DNA from: an uncultured Clostridia bacterium
GTDB taxonomy: Bacteria; Bacillota; Clostridia; Christensenellales; Aristaeellaceae
DNA length: 8,244 bases
Assembly: GCA_946626395.1 (NCBI GenBank)
Contig: CAMOUF010000263.1
Location: forward strand, 1 to 8,244
Direction: 5' to 3'
The position numbers and the translations under genes are program-made. Positions 6,058-8,244 of the stretch are shown here, piece after piece. The notes under the pieces were generated by a model. That model had not been told where the DNA came from. It worked only from the letters and a program-made list of their open reading frames with translations, and did no database searches. Position 1 is the stretch's first letter; every line of letters begins with the position of its first letter.

Positions 6058-6100
6058 TCCGGCTTTTGAATGCGCCGATCGTAAAAGCGAAAGCCGTCTG

Positions 6101-6994
6101 TCAGCGCTGCCCTTCCGGGTTTGGCTTGATTTCGCTGAGCATGGCGGAGCCGATGATCAGGGCCGCGCCCAGGAGGTTCATGGGCGTGAGCGGCTCCTTG
6201 AGCAGCAGCGCGGAAAAAAGCAGGGCGGCGGCAGGATCAATATAGCTGAGCACAGCGATGGACTGAACATTCAGCCCCTCCATGCTGCCAAAATACAGGG
6301 CATACGCCACGCCCGTGTGAAGGATACCCACCACCAGCACCAGGCAAAGCGTGAGCGGCGTGCATGTGATTTTGCTGAACCCGCCTGTGAAAAGCAGATA
6401 GGGCACCATGACGATCCCGGCGGAGAGCAGCTGCACCGTGGTTCGTTGATAAGCGTCAATGTCCCGGATCTTCTTGTTCATGATCACCACGACAGCATAC
6501 AGCGCCGCCGCGTCCAGGCCCAGCAGGATGCCCGTCATATCCCGGCTTTGCGGCGCTGCGCCGTCCGCCGCGCCGGAGATAAGCGTCATGCCTATCAAAG
6601 AAACCAGGGCGCAGCCCGCTTTCCTGGCTGTGAGCCTCTCCCGGAAAATCAGGGGCGACAGCAGCATCACGATGGTGGGCTGCATGTAGTAACAGAGAGT
6701 CGCCACGGCCACCGTGGTATGGTTGTACGCTTCAAAGAGCAGCATCCAATTGCACCCGATCATGGCCCCCGCTGCAGCCAGCCCCAGCATGATCCGCGGC
6801 GGCAGGGGACGGGAAGCGCCCTTTCCCAGAAGCCTTGCAAAGACCAGCAGAAAAAGTCCGCCCAGGATGCCCCGGGCAAACGCCAGAAAAGCGGAAGGCA
6901 GCGGAATGCTTCTGCGGAAAATGCCGATGGTGCCGAAAATCAGCATGGAGCCAATAAACATGCCCAGGGATCGAAGATCATTTTTTCTGTTCAT
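6101..6994 (-). CDS. EamA/DMT-superfamily transporter
   Basis: Inner-membrane drug/metabolite transporter of the EamA family (RhaT-like), 297 residues, with about ten hydrophobic helices in two repeats (roughly 11-139 and 153-286). Each repeat ends with the usual segment: YYMQPTIVMLLSPLIFRERLT (102-122) in the first half and YIDPAAALLFSALLLKEPLT (251-270) in the second. Members export amino acids or other metabolites; the substrate here is unknown. The ATG at 6994 has only a poor ribosome binding site (AGCAGG about 15 bases upstream). A short open frame ending 7 bases before this ATG may couple translation. The gene is divergent from the aminopeptidase. No T-rich terminator is visible after its stop, so some readthrough into the exported-protein gene is possible. 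Confidence 0.87.
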   Translation of the reverse strand: MNRKNDLRSLGMFIGSMLIFGTIGIFRRSIPLPSAFLAFARGILGGLFLLVFARLLGKGASRPLPPRIMLGLAAAGAMIGCNWMLLFEAYNHTTVAVATLCYYMQPTIVMLLSPLIFRERLTARKAGCALVSLIGMTLISGAADGAAPQSRDMTGILLGLDAAALYAVVVIMNKKIRDIDAYQRTTVQLLSAGIVMVPYLLFTGGFSKITCTPLTLCLVLVVGILHTGVAYALYFGSMEGLNVQSIAVLSYIDPAAALLFSALLLKEPLTPMNLLGAALIIGSAMLSEIKPNPEGQR

Positions 6995-7001
6995 GGGAAA
7001 A

Positions 7002-7115
7002 TCAACGGCCTGCTTTCCGGAATGAATACATGATTGCTTTTCCTGCCCGATGATCCGGCGCTTCCTCCAGCGGCTGCAATCGCGTCCTTGCTGCTGCCTT
7101 TGTCAAAGCAATCAC
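7002..7115 (-). CDS. Possible short leader ORF before the EamA gene
   Basis: An open frame from GTG 7115 (AAGG four bases upstream) runs 37 codons to a TGA at 7002-7004, ending 7 bases before the EamA ATG. An internal ATG at 7031 also has AGGA at 7041-7044 with a 9-base spacer and would encode nine residues (MYSFRKAGR). The peptide matches nothing I know. It could be a translational-coupling leader, a remnant, or chance. Confidence 0.25.
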   Translation of the reverse strand: MIALTKAAARTRLQPLEEAPDHRAGKAIMYSFRKAGR

Positions 7116-7135
7116 CTCGCCTTATTACTTTGACA
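7101..7135. promoter_or_regulatory. Inverted repeat, candidate operator between divergent genes
   Basis: TGTCAAAG (7101-7108) and CTTTGACA (7128-7135) are perfect inverted copies with 19 bases between them. They sit between the EamA transporter and the aminopeptidase gene, which diverge. Each arm contains a TTGACA -35-like hexamer pointing outward, but neither has a good -10 at 16-18 bases. The pair could bind a dimeric regulator across about two to three helical turns. No regulator gene is present in the window. Confidence 0.35.
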
Positions 7136-7175
7136 TCCTGCTCCCGGATTCCTGTTAAGAATAAAAATGAATCTT

Positions 7176-7205
7176 ATTTTGTTTCGCCGGCAAATATGCT
7201 ATAAT
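7176..7205 (+). promoter_or_regulatory. Extended -10 promoter of the aminopeptidase gene
   Basis: TGC followed by TATAAT (7197-7205) makes an extended -10 element. The -35 region is weak (ATTTTG at 7176-7181 with an 18-base spacer), as is common when the extended TG is present. Initiation would be near 7212, about 50 bases before the ATG at 7264, and the mRNA carries AAGGAGG at 7249-7255. Confidence 0.7.
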
Positions 7206-7263
7206 ACCAACGAAACAAACGCCTGCAAAAACATTTGGAATATTCAGCAAGGAGGAAAACAGA

Positions 7264-8244
7264 ATGGCCATATCGAACGCGCTGCTGCAAAAATACGCGG
7301 AGCTGATCGTGCGCACAGGGGCGAACGTGCAAAAGGGCCAGGTGGTGCAATTGACCATCTCGGTGGAGCAGAGCGACTTTGCCGCCCTGATCATGGAGGA
7401 ATGCTACAAGGCCGGGGCGAAAAAGGTGAACCTGGATTGGATCTTTGACCGGCAAAGCAGGCTGAATTTTCTCTATGCCGATCAGGAAACGCTGGCCACG
7501 GTGCTGCCCTGGGAGGAAGAAAAGATGAAGCAGATGGTGGCGGACCTGCCCTGCCGCATCTTTATCGCCTCGGAGGACCCGGACGCCATGAACGGCATCG
7601 ACCCCCAGAAGCTGTCCGCTGTGATGCAGAGCCGGAGCAAAATCTTAAAGCCCTACCGCAACGCCATCGACGGCAAACACCAATGGGTCATCGCCGCGTA
7701 TCCATCGGAAAAATGGGCGAGGAAGTGCTTCCCGGAGGCGGAAAACCCGGTGGACAGGCTGTGGGACGCCATATTAAAAACCGTGCGGGTGCAGGAGGAC
7801 AACGACCCGGTTTTGGCCTGGAAAAAGCATACGGACTTTATCGAGGAAAAAGCGGCCTGGCTCAACGCCCAGGGCTTTTCCTCCCTGCGCTATCACAGCG
7901 AAAACGGAACGGACTTTACCGTGGAGCTGATCCCCGGGGCCAAGTGGGAGGGCGCGGGAGCCGTGAACAACGCAAACGGCGCTTTCTACATTCCCAATAT
8001 GCCCACGGAGGAAATCTTCACCTCTCCCCTGGCGGGCCGCTGCGAAGGCACCCTGGTGGCGGTGAAGCCCCTGAGCTGGAACAGCCAGCTCATCGAGGAT
8101 TTTTCCATCACCTTTGAGGGCGGCCGGGCCGTTTCCTGCAAGGCCGCCAAGGGCCAGGAGCTTTTGGAGCGGATGATCCACATGGACGATGGGGCCGCCA
8201 TGCTGGGCGAAGTGGCGCTGGTGCCCAAGGAAAGCCCGGTGAAC
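7264..8244 (+). CDS. M29-family metallo-aminopeptidase (AmpS/PepS-like), truncated by window end
   Basis: Cytoplasmic aminopeptidase that removes N-terminal residues from peptides using two metal ions. 327 residues are visible without a stop; the family has about 410, so roughly 85 are missing. It starts at ATG 7264 with AAGGAGG 8 bases upstream. The N-terminal substrate domain begins LLQKYAELIVRTGANVQKGQ. The metal-binding half shows IPNMPTEEIFTSP with Glu250 and LGEVALVP with Glu316. These match the first two metal-ligand positions known for M29 enzymes such as Thermus AmpT. The His and Asp ligands lie past the edge. The frame is intact through the visible part. It may recycle peptide-derived amino acids, but any link with the nearby amino-acid importer is only positional. 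Confidence 0.92.
   Translation, partial: MAISNALLQKYAELIVRTGANVQKGQVVQLTISVEQSDFAALIMEECYKAGAKKVNLDWIFDRQSRLNFLYADQETLATVLPWEEEKMKQMVADLPCRIFIASEDPDAMNGIDPQKLSAVMQSRSKILKPYRNAIDGKHQWVIAAYPSEKWARKCFPEAENPVDRLWDAILKTVRVQEDNDPVLAWKKHTDFIEEKAAWLNAQGFSSLRYHSENGTDFTVELIPGAKWEGAGAVNNANGAFYIPNMPTEEIFTSPLAGRCEGTLVAVKPLSWNSQLIEDFSITFEGGRAVSCKAAKGQELLERMIHMDDGAAMLGEVALVPKESPVN

Noticed and set aside
6061..6095. GGCTTT/AAAGCC inverted repeat as terminator of the EamA gene
   Set aside because: The stem is only six bases with a long loop, and no T run follows on the minus strand.
5990..7033. 347-codon + strand frame opposite the EamA transporter
   Set aside because: Hydrophilic, His/Gln/Arg-rich shadow without a ribosome binding site. 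The minus frame shows ten helices and both EamA repeat ends.

Overview
This window looks like chromosomal DNA from a GC-rich member of the Bacillota, probably a gut- or rumen-type Clostridia. The signs are a T-box riboswitch, strong AGGAGG-type ribosome binding sites, MKK-type signal peptides, an M29 aminopeptidase and a TrpXYZ-type ABC importer. The assignment rests on gene content and style only.

Left half (1-5020, + strand). The window opens inside the 3' half of a T-box riboswitch: an antiterminator with the UGGN-ACC bulge, and a competing intrinsic terminator at 91-129. It sits upstream of an ABC substrate-binding protein of the TrpX type. A 33-bp inverted repeat built of 7-base units (160-283) lies between the T-box terminator and the trpX ribosome binding site. 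After trpX comes a 620-base non-coding stretch packed with hairpins: tandem GC-rich hairpins, a branched palindrome at 1517-1642, and a 139-bp element with perfect 19-bp ends at 1744-1882. A GNAT acetyltransferase and a SAM-dependent methyltransferase follow, then the permease (TrpY) and ATPase (TrpZ) that should partner TrpX. The four genes from the acetyltransferase to TrpZ are tightly packed and end at a strong terminator (4972-5020). The importer operon therefore appears split by non-coding palindromes and two enzyme genes.

Middle (5020-7000, - strand). Two genes face the importer operon. One encodes a 269-residue exported protein of unknown function, driven by a perfect sigma-70/sigma-A consensus promoter (TTGACA, 17 bp, TATAAT) with a leader of about 160 bases. 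Upstream of it is a ten-helix EamA/DMT-family transporter. Short copies of the exported protein gene's last codons occur just before its start and inside the downstream terminator.

Right end (7000-8244). A divergent intergenic region holds a perfect inverted repeat (TGTCAAAG, 19 bases, CTTTGACA) and an extended -10 promoter. That promoter drives a leucyl-aminopeptidase-like M29 metallopeptidase, which runs off the window edge with two of its predicted metal ligands (E250, E316) visible.

The likely shared theme is amino-acid economy: T-box-sensed tryptophan uptake, an exporter-type DMT permease and a peptidase. The grouping may be incidental. No wholly new protein system is evident. The most unusual material is the non-coding palindromic DNA around trpX.
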